A stretch of 64,000 bases of DNA from Salticus scenicus (GCA_963930645.1 OZ005649.1:79983626-80047625); one strand, 5' to 3'. Counted from the stretch's first letter, positions 46,119 through 58,087 are shown. The notes: generated from the letters alone by a model not told the origin. Program-made: numbers and translations.

Positions 46119-46396
46119 CATGTAGTCTTAGTATTACACGAAATAGAAAATGAAAGATAGGAACTGTTTATTTGGAGTCAGTTTGACGTCACATTGACTG
46201 TACTTTGTTGAAAGTGATGTCATATATAGTATTTCTATTTATAAGCATTTTTCTGACTTACATTTTTTTTTTTAAGTGAAATGTCGTAAATTATATTAGA
46301 TGTTTTAACTTGAAATATATTTAAATAATGATGCGATGTTTTTTTGAAACATTACGGTCAATAAAATGATCGTCGAATTCGACGGGTTCCAGCTAG

Positions 46397-46464
46397 TCTC
46401 GTTCATACCTTAAAAAAGAATGTTTGAACTATAGATCTGTGATAATTTAAAATAAACTTATAGA

Positions 46465-46496
<32 letters not shown>

Positions 46497-46510
46497 ACGA
46501 AAAACAACTT

Positions 46511-46544
<34 letters not shown>

Positions 46545-46740
46545 CACAATATGGAGAATAAAATGAACTTTTTTTAAATATATATTTATTGTTATACTAC
46601 CTCTCTAATATGGAAATCGTCTGAATTTTCATGGAAGATATATTTTTTACATAATAATTTTAATAAAATGCTTTTACTGAGTAAATTTGTATAGGAAAAT
46701 ATAGAAGAAAGTCATGTGGCAGCCACAACATACTAGTTTT
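46397..46740 (-). mobile_element. TH-family element (minus), 5' part
   Basis: The minus strand starts AAAACTAGTATGTTGTGG, CTGCCACATGACTTTCTTCT and continues through TATTTTCCTATACAAATTTA, an AT-rich segment and T runs to the body at 46397. The ACTTTCTTCTATA block is the inverse of the hairpin arm at 40640, giving the asymmetric terminal repeat. TGTGGCTGCCACA is a subterminal palindrome analogous to that at 4099. Confidence 0.75.
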
Positions 46741-48228
46741 ATCTTTTGAATTAAAGCATAATCTTTATATTTTTATAGAACTGTTTATGCTTAATATTAA
46801 AATGATACGACATAAAGTATAAAACATTATGAATAAATTTTATTTCCAATCACAATTTTGCGTGTCAGCTTTAAATATGTAATACGTGATAGTGTTGTCA
46901 CGTAATACGTCCGTATCTTAATTCTCGGCAAATTTTTAGTAAACATCATGATTTAAGAACTCGTGACTGTGGTTCTTTTAAATGTTTGACGATGTCTTAA
47001 TTTATTCATATTCCTAGAATTTTAATTAATTTAACGGTGTTCATTCGAATAACGCTTAATAAATATTTATTATTCATATTACAAACTCCACATTTATTTT
47101 TTATTTGAAGCAGACAAATTTATAGCTTTTGCCACTGGAAGGAATAGTTCAGACATAAAATATTTTGCAATATTTTAAGTATTCTTCACAGGTATACACA
47201 TTTAAATTATTTCCTTTAATTTGGTGATATTAAAAAATATATATAATATACAAAGAATTTACTCTTTGAAAACTCGATCATTTGCAAAATATGTTTGGTG
47301 CAAAATTAATTATTCATTATCAGGTTAATATATAATTTTTTTTAGATTAATGTTTATTATCCTATTAAAAATTATCAGATATATTGTAAAGCAATATTTT
47401 AAATAACTTATTAAAATTGATTTAAGATTTTAGCATAAAATAATCATAGAAAACTTTTATTTTGTTTAAATTTTCATTTAATTTATTAAATATTATATTT
47501 TAATTAAACTAAAATTAAATTCATTCATGATACAAGTGAAGTGATTTCTTCAAATATTTTATTATTATCACAATTTTTTGGTGAGTATGATTATTTGTTT
47601 AGTATTTTCAGTTATATTTAACAAGTGAATATTAGAGACAATATTTCCATTTTTCATATTTCCAATTCTATTTAAAATATTAATGTTAGATAAAACTCAG
47701 TATAACACAGATATTTTTACAAGAAAAATTCAATTACTTAAAACCATACATTAGTGTAACATAATACTATGTCTTAAAATCATACATTGCATTCCGCTTT
47801 CTTATATTCTCGAATGCCATTAATGTATATGAAATGACAGCTGGACAATTTAAAACAAAATCAAACAGACAAAATAGAATTAGAAAAAAAAATCAAATTA
47901 ACGTATTCTGTTTAAGTTTTAGGATTAAAAATGTAACACGGTTATTTAGTAATTTTTGAATTGATTTTTAAATTGCTTTCCGATACAAAGAATGTAATTA
48001 TTTTTTAACTGCTTTTCAATACTTTTTTTCTCAAAAACAATATTTGTTTTCAGCCTCAATACAAAGCGAATTCTGATTAATAATTTAGTTTGGACAGAGA
48101 AAAATATGTTTTCATGCAAGTAAATTTATAAAGTAATAATATTGTTGTATTTAAAATGATTTTAAATAAATTACAAAAGAGTATTCAATATAAGTGCATA
48201 ATACATTTTAGCGATGCAAAGTAAACTG
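46741..48228. other. AT-rich spacer between divergent TH elements
   Basis: No gene; ordinary AT-rich sequence. It is bracketed by the 5' ends of two TH elements in opposite orientation, so the ~65-bp inverted match between 46675-46740 and 48229-48295 is a by-product and not the TIRs of a 1.6-kb transposon. Confidence 0.7.
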
Positions 48229-48791
48229 AAAAACTAGTATGTTGTGGCCACCACAAGTCTTTCTTCTATATTTTCCTATACAAATTTACTCAGTAACAAA
48301 AAAAAAAAAAAAAAAATCCATGTTTTTTTCGTTAAAAAAAACAAAAAAAAAATCGGTAACTTTGTTTTAAATTATGACATATTTATACTAGTACAACCAT
48401 TCGTTTATTGACGAGACATTTCGAAAGATATCCATCTTTAAAATTTACTCCCCCCCCCCGGAGGGTACTTCCCCCAGGAGGGGGGGGAGCGATGCCCCCA
48501 CATGCACAATTTTTTTTTCCTAATTAACTACTACTATTATCAATGATTCATATTAATTTTACAATCACAGGTTAAGAATAACTCTCATTATGTACATTTA
48601 TACGAAATTTTGTCCTATAATGCAATGTTAAAAATTTAGAAAATATACGATCACAGCGCCTCCTGTTGAGCGATTGATCCCCAAATCTAATCAGCACCAG
48701 TTTATGTCAGGGGCCAACTAAATACCAAATTAAGTTAAATTTCGTTACAAAAAAAAAGTACGATTTTTTTTTTTCTAATTTTTTTTTTTCT

Positions 48792-48826
<35 letters not shown>

Positions 48827-49443
48827 TAAAAAGTAAAAAAAATTGGTAACTTTGTTTTAAATTATCACAGATTTGTAGTTCAACCATTCGTTTTAAAGGT
48901 AATGACGAGACCTTTCGAAAGATACCCATCTTGAAAATTTACTCCCCTCGAGGGGGGACTTCACCCCAGGGGGGTTGACGAGGCTCCTACACATACAAAA
49001 AAATTTTCCCAGTTGACTATCTCTATTATAAATAATTCTTATAAATTTCATAATGATTACTATAAAGCAATTCTCTTCATGCACATTTATACAAAATTTT
49101 GTCCTATATCACCATGTTAAAAGTTTAGAAAAAGCGGGATGGCAGCGCAACCTGTAAGACAATTTTTACCAAAAGTTGATAGGCACTAATTTATGTCAAG
49201 GTGCAACTACATACCAGTTTGTATGAAATTCTGTGCAGTAGTTCCTGAGGTACAGTTGCCACAAAATTTTGTCACACACACACACATACACACAGACAGA
49301 CAGGCAGACAGACAGACAGACATTTTCTAAAAATGGTCAAATCGTGTTCTACGGGTCTCAAAACGTGTAAATCCATCAACAACCCGAGGTCGAAAATTTT
49401 TACGAATCCAATACTTTCTTCTATTGAATATAGAAGAAAGTAA
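48229..49443 (+). mobile_element. TH-family element, full length with doubled body
   Basis: The 5' end AAAACTAGTATGTTGTGG, CCACCACAAGTCTTTCTTCT and TATTTTCCTATACAAATTTA match the minus element at 46740. The body appears twice: 48340-48745 (lacking its 3' part) and 48835-49440 (complete), separated by T-rich sequence. The second ends in the hairpin ACTTTCTTCTATTGAATATAGAAGAAAGT (about 49411-49440), whose arm is the inverse of the 5' CTTTCTTCTATA block. CA and CAGA microsatellites lie at 49275-49321. This is the best copy for defining the family. No coding frame. Confidence 0.8.
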
Positions 49444-50970
49444 TAAATGTTTTGTGTTAGAAAAGAAAAAAAAAACAACTAAAATAAACTTTAAAATAAT
49501 ATTATATTGTACTTATATTAACATACTAATTATGCATGAAAATGGAATATATAAAAATGTCAAAATGTATAAATTTTAGTGAGCAATGGCTTTGCAGTTT
49601 AAAAAGTTTTCAAACGGAATATTGAAAAACAACTAAGAAATATATTTCCGGAAATTTCTATATTTATATTTTGAATAATTTTTACAATGAGATAAACTCA
49701 GTCATCAAATTACTATTTGTATAAAATAGGAAGGACAGGAAGAATGATTACTACTCCATCAAGAATGCATTTTATTGCATACCTTCATAGCTACCAACAT
49801 GTTTTTTTTTCAGTAGAATTGCTAGTACTCGTCTTTTTTACACAACTTTTTTTATAGAATAACTTTATGCAGTATGGAAAAACAAATAATTAGCAAGAAA
49901 ATTATTCTACGAAAAAAGCGGTGTGAAAAAAAATTAAAGTACAGGGAATGATACTGAATACATTACAAATGTTGTAAATTCTGAATTCCTTTTCTTTTTT
50001 TCTACTCTTTTGATTACCAAGTATTAATTTTTCATTCTTTACATTTTCTATCAATTAATGATTTTCTAAAACTTATATATACTTCTATTGCATAACTATT
50101 TCTGTTCTTTATAAGTCTGTGTACATATAAATTGAACGAAGCATTATCTGTGTATATGCCTATCTGATATATTTTCGTAAATATTTTTCTGTAAGACAGA
50201 TAGAAGAAAATTATTTCACAGTTACACCTTTGCAAATAACATTTACCCAAATACTTTCCAGTAATTTAAATGCATAACCTACTATCATCAAAGTTTTTTA
50301 ACATTGCTTATTTTTAAAAATATTTTATTTTTCTTAAAAAAAAAAAAAAAGACAAACAGATATATATATATAGATGATTTTCTATTCCAGAAATGTGACC
50401 ACCTATTTCCGATAACTTATAAGAAAGAAGGCAGCTTCTGGATTTTGATGGTGATACTTTCAGAACCAGTTCGCAGGAAAATTTCTTTTATATGAAGGAA
50501 AAGTTACGTGTTTCGAATTTCTATTCCAGTTTTTCCAGTTAACCCATCAGGAAACGATTGACATATTCTTTAGAATCCATAAAACACACCTGTTCAAATA
50601 AACATAAAAAAACTTTTTTTTTTTTTTTTTAAGTGTTCTAAATGCTAGTAAGAAATGCTAGTTTAAAACAAGTAATGTTTAAAATGGAAATAATATGGAA
50701 CATAATATATAATTAAATTACATTAATTCCGTTCGATCACTTAAATTTAAACTTTTTGGTTTAGTTTCCATATTGTTAATAATATTATTATTGTTTAATT
50801 CATACACAAGTTAAATTCAACATACTATATCACATTTAAACTATATTTAATTTTTATTGAGAAATCCTACATATTTATTATTTGTTTTTAAAAATTAATC
50901 AACATAATACCCCCCCCCCTTTTTTTTAAAATATTTAATAAGTTACGCACAATGATTAAAAATTGGAAAC
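49444..50970. other. AT-rich non-coding stretch
   Basis: No gene recognised. Small open frames (50032-50250, 50304-50495) have no domains. Short A, T and C runs occur at 50335-50350, 50614-50630 and 50909-50928. Confidence 0.6.

Positions 50971-50974
<4 letters not shown>

Positions 50975-51047
<73 letters not shown>
50975..51047. repeat. AT microsatellite
   Basis: About 36 uninterrupted AT units, the longest in the window. Confidence 0.95.
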
Positions 51048-51051
<4 letters not shown>

Positions 51052-51189
51052 TATTCTTTTTTCATACTTTTAAATGTGAGAATACATTTTAGAAAATTTT
51101 TATTAATGAATTCATCAACCGTGAATTTCAATTTTAAGTATATTGGAGTGTAAAGGTTGATATTTTTATATAAATACTACATGAAAAAT

Positions 51190-51260
51190 ACCAGAGCCGA
51201 GATTCGAACCCGTGCACCTCCGCTTAACGCACGGATACTTTACCCCTGAGCTACCCTGGC
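51190..51260 (-). tRNA. tRNA-like sequence (probable pseudogene)
   Basis: On the minus strand GCCAGGG pairs with CTCTGGT as a 7-bp acceptor stem with two G-T wobbles. TCCGT/GCGGA makes an anticodon stem around loop GCGTTAA, which would place GTT (Asn) at the anticodon. GGGTTCGAATCTC is a near-canonical B box, with a T stem of 4 of 5 pairs. The D arm (GCTCAGGGGTAAAGTATC) does not close: GAGC appears changed to AAGT. Position 33 is C, not T. These defects suggest a decayed tRNA or the head of a tRNA-derived SINE; no SINE tail is evident. No CCA is encoded, as is normal for eukaryotes. Confidence 0.4.
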
Positions 51261-51284
51261 TGATAACCAGCTAGGCTTTCTCAC

Positions 51285-51351
51285 ATAATATTCGTTGGCA
51301 AAATCACCGAGTCTGCAAACGCAGATATAACTGGTGAGAGAATATTAATCG

Positions 51352-51389
<38 letters not shown>

Positions 51390-51392
51390 GTA
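51285..51392 (+). repeat. Dispersed module ending in a TA microsatellite, copy 1
   Basis: TTGGCAAAATCACCGAGTCT, GCAAACGCAGATATAACTGG and ATATTAATCGATTAATATA lead into a TA run (51355-51386). Copy 2, at 56645-56735, leads into an ATT run instead. The core has a TCTGCAAACGCAGA hairpin. Confidence 0.75.
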
Positions 51393-51560
51393 TGTTACCG
51401 CTAAAGTGCAGAAAACAGTTAATCTGCAGATTAACTAGGTAATCTGCACATTAACTAGGGCGATCCGTTAAATTGAGGAAAATTGTTACATTTCTCAAAT
51501 TACCTAGGTATTCTGCGAATTACCTAGATAATCTGCACATTACCTACTAGGCACTCGTAA
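51393..51560. repeat. Palindrome-rich repeat, copy 1
   Basis: Starts GTTACCGCTAAAGTGCAG, then alternates TAATCTGCAGATTA, CTAGGTAATCTGCACATTAA, CTAGG and related words in both orientations. A relative at 56430-56556 has AATGTGCAGATTACCTAG, GATTAGCTAGGTAATCTGCA and ends CTTTAACGGTAAC, the inverse of the start here. This suggests a MITE with GTTACCGYTAAAG termini. Confidence 0.65.
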
Positions 51561-51887
51561 AAGTGAAACTCTGGTGTTGTAATTTTATAGCACGCTGTGT
51601 TGTATTTGTTTTTTTCCTTCGGGGGGGGGGGGATTAGTTTTTTTTTCTTTCTTTACTTATTTTAATCTGTATGTGTTTTAATTTTTATGTCTTTTAAAGT
51701 TATATTTGTTTTATTTGCTTTATTACTTATTTCATCTTTTTTATTCTGTCAATATAAGTTTGAAGATGTTATGCATTTTTAATATGAAATATAATAACTT
51801 TAATAGCTTTCAATAAATTCTATTTCATAAATGAATGTTAGAATTGTAATACAGTAACGATTTCTTTTCAAAATAAAAATATTTAAC

Positions 51888-51926
<39 letters not shown>

Positions 51927-52306
51927 TATTAACAACTTATATTGCTATTATTATTATTATTATTATTATTATTTTTTTTTTTTTTTTATGCACCAATTTT
52001 TAATTCGCTATAGAAATATTAAAATAGACAAATCAGAAGCATTATTTAAGAAGTACTTCAAATAATTAAAACTGCTTTAAGGTTTTTTAGAACGCATAAA
52101 AATTAAAATGACAGTTTTCCAATGTTTTATTAAACTATATTTTGCAGCATACATACGTATATTTGTACAAGTTTAGCAAGTATATTAATTTTATAATAAT
52201 AATAATAAACTTTATTAGCACATTTTACGTGATAAACTACAGCGAAATTATCTGAAAAAGCGAACAAAATTTAAAAATAAATAAATAAAAATATAATCAT
52301 GATATA
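51561..52306. other. AT-rich stretch with homopolymers
   Basis: No gene. Contains a G run (51622-51632), poly-A (51889-51922), an ATT microsatellite running into poly-T (51949-51988) and a TAA tract (52195-52208). Confidence 0.7.
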
Positions 52307-54289
52307 TCTATATTAATAAAATCAGACTTTTGTCTGTAAATTTGTCGGAATCGAAAGATTTTGCGATATCTTCACGTTTCACACCCCATGAAAGCCGAAA
52401 ATGACTTCAGAAAATTTTGCCTGTGTGTGTGTGTGTGTGTGTGTGTCATCGTGTCCGTATGTCGCTTTTTTTGTCCGGGCATCACTTGAGAACGGCTGGA
52501 CGGAATTCAACGGCGCTTGGCAGGGATTTAGGTCTTCACCCAACTTAAAATTATATCTATTAACTTTTAAGAAATTCCCCACCGTTCCCCCCTGGGGGGT
52601 AAAAGACTAAAACACGTTTGTCCGGGCATCACTCGAGAACGGCTGGACGGAAATCGACGGTGCTTGGCAGAAACTTAGGTCTTCACCCAACTTAAAATTA
52701 TATCTATAGAAATTTTCAAAATTCTGATTAGTGTTTAAATTGTGGGTAAAAAACGCCTGCGCATGCGCCATCAATATTTTTTCACTAAAACGCTTTGAAT
52801 GGAAAAATAAAATGCAAAAATAAATTTTTGAGATAAAGACTTTTTTTATTCGCGTGATTCGCACTACAAATTATGAAAAGATTGAAATGAAGTTTTTCCA
52901 TCTGAGTTTCATACTTTAGTTAATTTTAAAACATCTAATTGTCGTATCGAAAAACTGTTTATACCCCAGGATTCAGAAAAATCACCTCTTTCATTCGGTA
53001 CTGAATTTGTAACGATAGGTCTGATACTTCTAATTTATTTTCCCCTTTTTCCGTTTTTCCGTTGCCACTTCAATTTCATACTTTAGTTATTTTTTAAAAA
53101 TCTAATTCTCGCATCGAAAAACTGTTTGAACCCCTGGATTCAGCAAAATCGCCCCTTTCATTCGGTATCAAGTTTATAAATATAGGTCTGATATTTCTAA
53201 TTTATTTTACCCTTTTTCCGTTTTCAACCCAGATTCGATATGGAGCAGCTTTAGTATTGGATCCCTTTGGCAAAATTCACCGAAGTAGCTCGGACGTTTC
53301 TCGCCAAGATCTTTAATTTGCACAATTGAGATAGCCAATTCAGTTCATCGCAAAAATGGCTTAAAATATTTAAAGTCATCAAAGGGTTCCCATACTAAAG
53401 CTGTGCGTTTCGTATTTATTTATTGATAATATTTTCTATTAAAGACTTCTGTGGTCACGAAATTTGGTGCGTAAATTGTTTGTTTGCATCTGGCACTTAT
53501 TGTAACTGAATTTCACGAAATTTGAAACCCCCCCCCTTCTCGGATTCGGAGGGCAATACACGGTATAACTTCAGTATAACCCAACAGCTGAATTTGGCGA
53601 TTTTTCTTTGGCGCCGTTTTGAAGGATAACAATGTCGTTCTGGACTGTTTGCGATATAATATGGCAGCCTAATATGTTATTTATTTTGGATTTATGATTT
53701 TATGTTTTATGTTTTATGATTTAGATTATGATTTTATCATTTATTTATATATGATATATGATTTTTAGATTTATGATTTAGCCATAATCGCCAACAAAAA
53801 AATCGCCAAATATCGTTGTGGGGTTATACTTAAGTTGTTCCCAATAAACATGTGTAAAAACATGTCTTTCCGTTTTAATTCGCTTTGAATTATCTTAGAA
53901 TGGTGAATTTTGGTGTGCGGATATTGATTAAGTGTACGCATTATGTACATTAGTGGGATTTTGCAAATCTTCGAACTCACCCGCTCAGGAAGGGGAAGTA
54001 AGAAGTGGGTAAGTTGTGCCGAAGGCAGTGGGGACCCAGACTGGATATTGATTAAGTGTACGCATTATGTACATTAGTGTGATTTTGCAAAACTTCGAAC
54101 TCACCCGCTGAGGAAGGGGAAGTAAGGAGTGGGTAAGTTGTGCCGAAGACAGTGGAGACCCAGACTCTTCACTTTGCGAGTGAGAAAACCTCTACCAATC
54201 ACAGCGAGAACTTAGGTTATTAATAAAGATATGGGATTTTGACAACTCATTTAAGTTTAATGTCTAGCGAAGCGGGCAAAGCCTGCTAG
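52307..54289 (+). mobile_element. Complete non-autonomous Helitron, 1.98 kb
   Basis: The 5' end is TCTATATTAATAAAATCAGA at 52307, preceded by A. The 3' end is AGCGGGC-AAA-GCCTGCTAG at 54289, followed by T. The order inside is a GTGTGT microsatellite (52423-52446), two ~130-bp units (AACGGCTGGACGGAA..., CTTCACCCAACTTAAAATTA), a long unique part with internal ~180-bp duplication (52885-53080 versus 53075-53245: CATACTTTAGTTA, TCGAAAAACTGTTT, GATTCAG-AAAATC, ATAGGTCTGATA), TTTATGATTT runs, and a duplicated ~125-bp segment before the 3' end (53914-54165). No protein is encoded. The sister copy starting at 62458 supports the 5' end. Confidence 0.9.
53914..54175 (+). repeat. ~125-bp duplication with GCCGAAGGCAG hairpin
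   Basis: Two units share GATATTGATTAAGTGTACGC, ATTATGTACATTAGTG, CGAACTCACCCGC and GTGCCGAAGGCAGTGGGGAC; the second has GAAGACAGTGGAGA. The segment lies shortly inside the Helitron 3' end, as do the hairpin modules at 8.1-8.5 kb. Confidence 0.85.
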
Positions 54290-54428
54290 TAAAATATATA
54301 AAGGAAACTTGAAAGAAAAAAAAATGTAATAAATTGATAAAAAATGCATAAAAATTTCATATTAAGTATTTATTAAAGAAATCCATAATATTGAATGCCA
54401 TATTTTTCAGAGTTAAAAATAAATACAT

Positions 54429-54465
<37 letters not shown>

Positions 54466-54562
54466 TAAGCAATAGTAATTTAAATCAATTTTTAAATAAA
54501 TTAGTTTTTAAAAGTTGTGGTTTAATAGTTTTATTTCGGGAGGAAGTAAATTTTAATATTCA
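54290..54562. other. AT-rich spacer
   Basis: No gene; contains a 35-base T run (54431-54463). Confidence 0.7.
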
Positions 54563-54820
54563 CTAGCAGGCTACGCCCGCTTCGCTGGCCACTATATTTA
54601 AATGAATCTCCAAAAGAATTGGATCATTATTTATTTTTCACATCACATTATAAATAAAAACTAAAATAATTACATTAGAATCGCTCTAGACCTCGCATCG
54701 GGTACTCGCTGACTACGGCAGCTCTTTCTCTGCCCGCACTGTACCGGGAGCAGGTCCCCACTGCCTGCAGAAATCTCTTTCCTATGTATTTCAATATGGG
54801 TATTTATTGACGATAGATGG
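54563..54820 (-). mobile_element. Helitron 3' portion (minus)
   Basis: On the minus strand this ends AGCGGGC-GTA-GCCTGCTAG at 54563, followed by T, after ...CATTTAAATATAGTGGCC. Farther in is CTGCAGGCAGTGGGGACCTG, the same position relative to the end as the GNA-loop module in other copies. Homology fades by about 54820 and no 5' TC end was found, so this is a truncated or diverged copy whose full extent is unknown. Confidence 0.65.
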
Positions 54821-55083
54821 GTCTGCCATTATTTAAGAACTACGATTTTAAAGATAACTGTATCTCAGCGTCTCTTAAATATTTTAGTTTTTGAACCAAG
54901 TATTTTATTGCTCATGCTATTTACACTGTATTACAATTTGATTCCGACCAATGTAATGAAATAAAATAAAAAGTAGATTTTCTTTTAAAAGGAATTAAAT
55001 ACATAAAAAACAAATAAATTCCAATCATTTTAATCCTTTCTACTATATACTACCATTATTTCCTGACAAATACTATAAATTAG

Positions 55084-55117
<34 letters not shown>

Positions 55118-56425
55118 TTTAAATAAATTAAATTAACAAATGAAAAATAATTGTTGTTATACTACAAAAATTATACATAAACATAACTGTTATAAATACG
55201 TTTTTAAATTTTAAATTTAATATATTTAATTTTTTCTACTGCATTACCATTTTATTTTCAATAAATATAATAAATTAAAAAGAGAAAGACGATTCGCCAT
55301 CAAATAAATGTATTAAATAAAAAATAAATTGCATAATATAGCCGTTGCTAAGATACGCAGAGGATTACAACCGAAGAATATATTCATGAAAAATGAAACA
55401 TAAAAGCCAATGTTTAAAATCGAAAAAACATTAATTTAAAAAATTCAGATTCGAAATTCGAAAAAATCTCGATGAGGTGCACACCTGCAGGATCCCAGGT
55501 ACCTATATGCCAAATTTGGAAGCTCTGCGATCAGTAGTGTTGTAGTATTGTTCATGTTTAGATAAATGTATTTATTTTCCTGTTGGAAAAAACAATAAAC
55601 TTGTTTTTTTTTTTTTTTTTTTTTTGGCAACAATTACGGATTAAATTTAAATCGCTAATTTTTTGCTATTATTAGCTTATTATTTTCATATTTTTATTAA
55701 TTAAAAGAAAACTAAACAGAAATTCGAAATTCTGACTTCGATGTGCACAATGATCCTTCGGGGGGCACCTTTGTGTTAAATCTCGTGACTGTCCGAGCTA
55801 CCATTTTCGAGAACAGTGAAATATATATACAAATATTGCTCACTTATTCCGCGTTTGTAATGATCGATAGATGGCGCTCTCTGAACACTGCAGTTGTTAG
55901 TAAATATAACAGCCACGTGTAATTATTATTCTTTCTCCGCCATTTCATCATGGAAAGTCGATTGCATAATATGAGGATATGCAGTGGTGTGATAATTTCA
56001 CCTTAGCCCACCAGAGGGCGAGCATTTCATTACAATCGCGGATAGTATAAGATAATTCAAAATGAAGTTTCTCGAGAGAGAGCTTTCAATTAAGTTTAGA
56101 TTTCAATAATAAAATGCAGACCCTTATCAAATTTATATTGACAGAATTAAAAAAGATAAGAAATAAAATCAAAATTAAAACAATTATAACTTACTTGTTA
56201 CTTTAAATTTTGTGTTGGTGAATAAGAAACCTAATCAAATCATATCTTCGATGCTTCACATTTTGCGTTTACCAATACTTATCATAGCGGAAGCGGGCGG
56301 AAGGGATGAAAGTTTTAGTTCGTGTTTGAAGGTCATTCGCGTATCGGTATCACATGACTGTTTGACGTCATCAGGAATGTAAAAAAAACTAAGGCTTGAA
56401 AGAAACATTTGAACTTTAACGACAC
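54821..56425. other. Non-coding stretch, possibly more of the minus Helitron
   Basis: No gene is seen. Two segments (55445-55560 and 55725-55830) share TCGAAATTC, GATGTGCAC..., GATCC and a GCTCTGCGATC/GTCCGAGCTACC pattern and may be a diverged internal duplication. Poly-A (55085-55115) and poly-T (55604-55625) occur. G+C-richer DNA at 55850-56060 and 56280-56380 has no coding signal. Confidence 0.45.
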
Positions 56426-56735
56426 AGAAGCCGCTAATGTGCAGATTACCTAGTTAAAATGCGGAAAGCTCTTGGTTCAGCACTTTAGCGGGTCATTTTA
56501 GTTAATCTGGAGATTAGCTAGGTAATCTGCATATTAACAGATTTCGAGCTTTAACGGTAACATATATATATATTAGAAAAAGCAAACATTTACATAAGGC
56601 TTATAATAAAGTAAAAAGAAAATAAATTAAATACTTCATGATGTACTTCGGCAAAGTCACCGAGTCTGCAAACGCAGATATAACAGGTAAAACAATATTA
56701 ATCGATTAATTATTATTATTATTATTATTTTTTTT
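56426..56735. repeat. Palindrome-rich repeat and dispersed module, copies 2
   Basis: 56430-56556 is the relative of 51393-51560. After a short TATA run and 80 bp of AT-rich DNA, 56645-56718 is the relative of 51296-51347 (TCGGCAAAGTCACCGAGTCT, GCAAACGCAGATATAACAGG, ATATTAATCGATTAAT), ending in ATT repeats and poly-T. A nearby direct duplication (GCAATTATTTACATAAGGCT at 56742 versus 56583) is also visible. Confidence 0.7.
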
Positions 56736-58087
56736 TTTTAAGCAATTATTTACATAAGGCTTATAATAAAGTAAAAAAGGAAAATCGATTAAATACTTCA
56801 CGATATTTTAAAAACGTATCACCATAAGTATGTCTAATTATTAAAAAAAAAAAAAAAAAAAACTGCAATTATTTTTCTTCTTCTCAACATATTCAATAAT
56901 ATGGCATAAGTAATAGAATACAAAAATGTAGATCCCACGTGCAAAAAGTAACCTGTAAGTAGTTCTGCCTTAAAAATGGCTATTATACTTTGCTTCACGT
57001 GTAAAATAAATCATACTTGGTTTGTTTAGGTATTACATATATTTGATATTCAAAATGGTGAAATTATAACTTTTTAAGGTTCACGCTTTACGTGATTTAT
57101 GCTTTCAGGATTCTCTGTAATTGGTTGCAAAATGGAACTAATTTCTTTTTCTAAAAACAGTGTGAGAAGCAAAATATATTACTTCCGTTTCTGATTAATC
57201 TCACGTATTTGGAATGGAAGTTAATTTGCTAATTACATATAATCAGAGTTTCTCACAAGTTATACATGAAAAATCTCCCTTGAACGTATTATAGTAACAG
57301 AACTTGTATGAATATCAATATATTTTGTTAACGTTTATGGGTATGTAAATAAAAAATGTATATATATGTATTATTAAAAAGAAGACAGTCTATGCATAAG
57401 GTTTTACGAAAAATCGAATCTTAATGTTCAGGTTGTGTAGAATACAAATTTGTAGTTTGCAACTACTTTTCCTTTAACTTGATTTCTAATAAGTAAAAAT
57501 TTTTTATAAAACGTTAACCATATATTTTGTAACTTAAGAAAAAAGAAAGAAGAAGAAATATTTTAATATATTGTATGACCAATTTTTTAAACGAAGGCTA
57601 ATTAACTTAGATTAATTTTAATGATTCTCACAGAAACGCACAAAATGGTCCTAATTAATCTTCCACTGCAAAATGTATCTTTCACTTGAAACGTGCAATA
57701 GGATCATTATTAAACTAAGCAAACAGACGATTAGTAAAATAAGCTCAATTATTAACACTTATACATTAAAAAACATGCGTTATGCACGTTCTACATGAAA
57801 TAATTGATAAGGAAAATGAAACACATAGAAGGCATAAGCAATTTTAAAATTTTTCGATTAGTTTTTGTGTCATTGAGGGTTATTCCATTTACTGAAGTTG
57901 TTATTTTTCCGAGGAAATTGGATGCAGGTGGGCATTTTTACGGCTAATGATTTTCTTAAATTTTAAGCAAATTTGGACACATAAAATAAGGGGCAATCTG
58001 CTATCCTGTTTTATCTGTAGGCTAGTTGTAATGGAAGAAGATTAGTATTAATCGTCGTATACACACACACATACTTATACTCGTATA
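56736..58087. other. AT-rich non-coding stretch
   Basis: No gene recognised. A poly-A run at 56840-56862 and a CA tract at 58062-58071. Confidence 0.6.

Larger units (their letters stand above)
43408..46396 (+). mobile_element. Non-autonomous Helitron, 2.99 kb, inserted in a TH element
   Basis: The 5' end TCTATATATTAATTTGAAAC (43408) is preceded by A43407. The 3' end GACGGGTTCCAGCTAG (46396) is preceded by the palindrome CGTCGAATTCGACG and followed by T46397. Removing it joins ...TTTCGAAAGA to TCTCGTTCATACCTT..., which restores the uninterrupted order of the TH-family body on the minus strand, so the boundaries are exact. No gene is present. Inside lie a palindrome (43561-43612), an AAACACGTTTA array (43610-43690), a ~270-bp array, a ~240-bp array and a piggyBac-like MITE. 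Confidence 0.85.

Noticed and set aside
46675..48295. A 1.6-kb transposon with ~65-bp terminal inverted repeats
   Set aside because: The inverted match is explained by the 5' ends of two TH-family elements lying in opposite orientation; homology continues outward into both elements.
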